64,000 bases of DNA, taken from the NCBI RefSeq assembly GCF_003105155.1, contig NZ_QETK01000019.1, positions 1-64,000 of the forward strand. The letters run 5' to 3'. Each line of letters opens with the position of its first letter. The stretch's first letter is position 1. A model generated the notes under the pieces. The model was not told where the DNA came from. It did not search any database and saw only the letters and a list, made by a program, of their open reading frames with translations. Both the position numbers and the translations under genes were made by a program. The stretch is from Pseudomonas sp. SDI (lineage in GTDB: Bacteria > Pseudomonadota > Gammaproteobacteria > Pseudomonadales > Pseudomonadaceae). This document shows positions 62,893-64,000 of the stretch, one piece after another.

Positions 62893-63660
62893 CTAGCTGA
62901 TTGCGGCGCAGATAACGTTGATGCCGCGGTCTTCAATCTGTGAGCGCGCCTCATTTGGCAAGCGCTCGTCGGTAATCAGGGTATTGATGCTGCTCCAGGG
63001 CAGCTCAAGGTTCGGGATCTTGCGCCCGACCTTGTCGGATTCGACCATCACGATCACTTCACGGGCCACTTCGGCCATCACCCGGCTCAGGCCAAGCAGT
63101 TCGTTGAACGTGGTGGTACCGCGCTGCAAGTCGATGCCATCGGCCCCGATGAACAACTGGTCGAAATCGTATGAGCGCAGAACCTGTTCGGCGACCTGGC
63201 CCTGGAACGATTCCGAATGCGGGTCCCAGGTACCGCCCGTCATCAGCAACACCGGTTCGTGCTCCAGTTCGCTCAAGGCTCGGGCCACATTCAACGAATT
63301 GGTCATCACCACCAGACCTGGTTGCTGGCCCAGTTCCGGGATCATCGAGGCGGTGGTACTGCCGCTGTCGATGATGATCCGCGCATGTTCGCGGATACGC
63401 GCTACCGCCGCCCGGGCAATCGCCTGCTTATACAGGGACACTTGCTGGCCTTGGCCAGCAATCAGTTCCTGCGGCATGGTCACCGCACCACCGTAGCGGC
63501 GCAGTAACAGCCCATGCGACTCCAGCGCGGCCAGGTCCTTGCGAATGGTCACTTCGGATGTTTCGAAACGCTTGGCCAACGCATCCACGCTCACCTCGCC
63601 CTGCGCGTTGAGCAGCGCCAGGATGTTGTGGCGGCGTTGGGGTGTGTTGCGTTTCGACAT
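62893..63660 (-). CDS. glmR: DeoR-family regulator of glmS (GlmR)
   Basis: A 255-residue regulator. The DeoR helix-turn-helix is at the start ([20 protein letters not shown], then [19 protein letters not shown]) and a DeoRC sugar-phosphate-sensing domain follows (about 75-235). ATG at 63660 ([10 protein letters not shown]) is preferred over the longer open frame upstream. It lies 11 bases before glmS in one operon, as in other pseudomonads, where it controls amino-sugar genes. Confidence 0.92.
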   Translation of the reverse strand: MSKRNTPQRRHNILALLNAQGEVSVDALAKRFETSEVTIRKDLAALESHGLLLRRYGGAVTMPQELIAGQGQQVSLYKQAIARAAVARIREHARIIIDSGSTTASMIPELGQQPGLVVMTNSLNVARALSELEHEPVLLMTGGTWDPHSESFQGQVAEQVLRSYDFDQLFIGADGIDLQRGTTTFNELLGLSRVMAEVAREVIVMVESDKVGRKIPNLELPWSSINTLITDERLPNEARSQIEDRGINVICAAIS

Positions 63661-63814
63661 GGGGCCTAAGTTTCGATTCGAAAGATAATGGTGGCAATCA
63701 AAACCTAAAGCTTTCGAGTCGTCAAGCAGGCGAACAGGATTTTCCGACAGTGTGTATAACGGCGGCGTACCGAGTTTTACCCACAGACACGTGCCTGTGG
63801 GCAACATAACGCAG

Positions 63815-63848
63815 AAAGGCCGACTTATACACAATCCAGTCGGCCTTT
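63815..63848 (-). terminator. Intrinsic terminator after glmU
   Basis: Perfect arms AAAGGCCGACT / AGTCGGCCTTT, with A/T ends allowing function on either strand. It lies 20 bases after the glmU stop and separates it from glmR. Confidence 0.93.
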
Positions 63849-63868
63849 CCGCTCAGCTGTGAATAAGA

Positions 63869-64000
63869 TCAGCTTTTCTTGATTTTCTCGGGACGCTTCC
63901 AGCCATCGATGTTGCGTTGCCGGGCACGGCCTACGGCCAACTGCGCAGCCTCGACATTCTGGGTGATGGTAGAACCGGCCGCCGTGGTCGCCCCAGCCTG
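63869..64000 (-). CDS. glmU: Bifunctional UDP-GlcNAc pyrophosphorylase/GlcN-1-P acetyltransferase GlmU (3' end)
   Basis: The last 43 codons of glmU, cut by the window edge. The translation includes [20 protein letters not shown] and [16 protein letters not shown], the highly conserved C-terminus after the left-handed beta-helix. GlmU acts after GlmS and GlmM in the same UDP-GlcNAc pathway, so the order glmU-glmR-glmS keeps pathway genes together. Confidence 0.95.
   Translation of the reverse strand, partial: QAGATTAAGSTITQNVEAAQLAVGRARQRNIDGWKRPEKIKKS

Overview
The window is a GC-rich chromosomal segment from a fluorescent Pseudomonas, most likely in the P. putida / P. entomophila / P. mosselii group. 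The evidence is gene order (pstSCAB-phoU; purEK-aspA; pycAB-pycR; rpiR/zwf; uvrD; cls-cfaB-lpd3; hcnABC; glmS-glmR-glmU), Pseudomonas-type protein lengths, REP-like intergenic repeats, and Pho, ANR, HexR-like, Zur and Rsm sites. No rRNA, tRNA, CRISPR array or intact insertion sequence was seen. The glmS-glmU end suggests that oriC lies not far beyond the right edge (inference from conserved Pseudomonas order).

Layout. 0-8 kb: the high-affinity phosphate system on the minus strand (pstS, pstC, pstA, pstB, phoU, then a PilZ-like response regulator), with Pho boxes before pstS and pstC and two long inverted repeats inside the operon. 8-16 kb: an MHS-family transporter, a thioesterase, an aldose-1-epimerase-like mutarotase, small envelope proteins, purEK with an attenuator-like leader, a LysR regulator and aspA. 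16.4-18.6 kb: an AT-richer, partly decayed type VI secretion (T6SS) cargo island (vgrG fragment, lipoprotein, effector remnants). 18.9-28.2 kb: amino-acid and polyamine metabolism (alanine/glycine symporter, asparaginase, AraC regulator, acetylpolyamine deacetylase plus polyamine-binding protein, MocR regulator, PaiB-like protein, two GNAT acetyltransferases). 28.3-32.9 kb: two-subunit pyruvate carboxylase and its divergent LysR regulator. 33.1-34.6 kb: a second AT-rich T6SS cargo island (hcp, DUF4225-type toxin candidate, small membrane protein). 34.6-43.5 kb: RpiR/HexR-like regulator and zwf sharing a palindromic operator, a GGDEF-EAL protein, uvrD, and a Tim44-domain protein. 43.5-48.1 kb: SMI1/KNR4 protein, CPA2 antiporter, thioesterase, pdxY and a DUF3301 protein. 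48.1-52.4 kb: a zinc-starvation cluster around a perfect Zur-like palindrome (two CobW GTPases, DUF1826, a small exported protein, folE2). 52.4-57.3 kb: DUF3617 protein, cardiolipin synthase, cfaB, lpd3. 57.4-61 kb: the hydrogen cyanide synthase operon hcnABC and a truncated TetR gene, lying directly downstream of glmS, i.e. beside the Tn7 attachment site. 61-64 kb: glmS, its DeoR-type regulator, and the 3' end of glmU.

How it fits together. Most of the window is conserved core genome under known stress and carbon regulators (PhoB, Zur, HexR family, ANR, Gac/Rsm). Three positions carry accessory cargo: two T6SS effector/immunity islands without any T6SS core genes, and the hcn cluster at attTn7. 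The freshest leads are the effector/immunity candidates at 33.1-34.6 and 16.5-18.6 kb, a DnaA-box-like array written into the coding sequence of a MocR regulator, an attenuator-like structure before purE, a 37-codon ORF with a masked ribosome site before a thioesterase, and the small exported protein in the Zur cluster.
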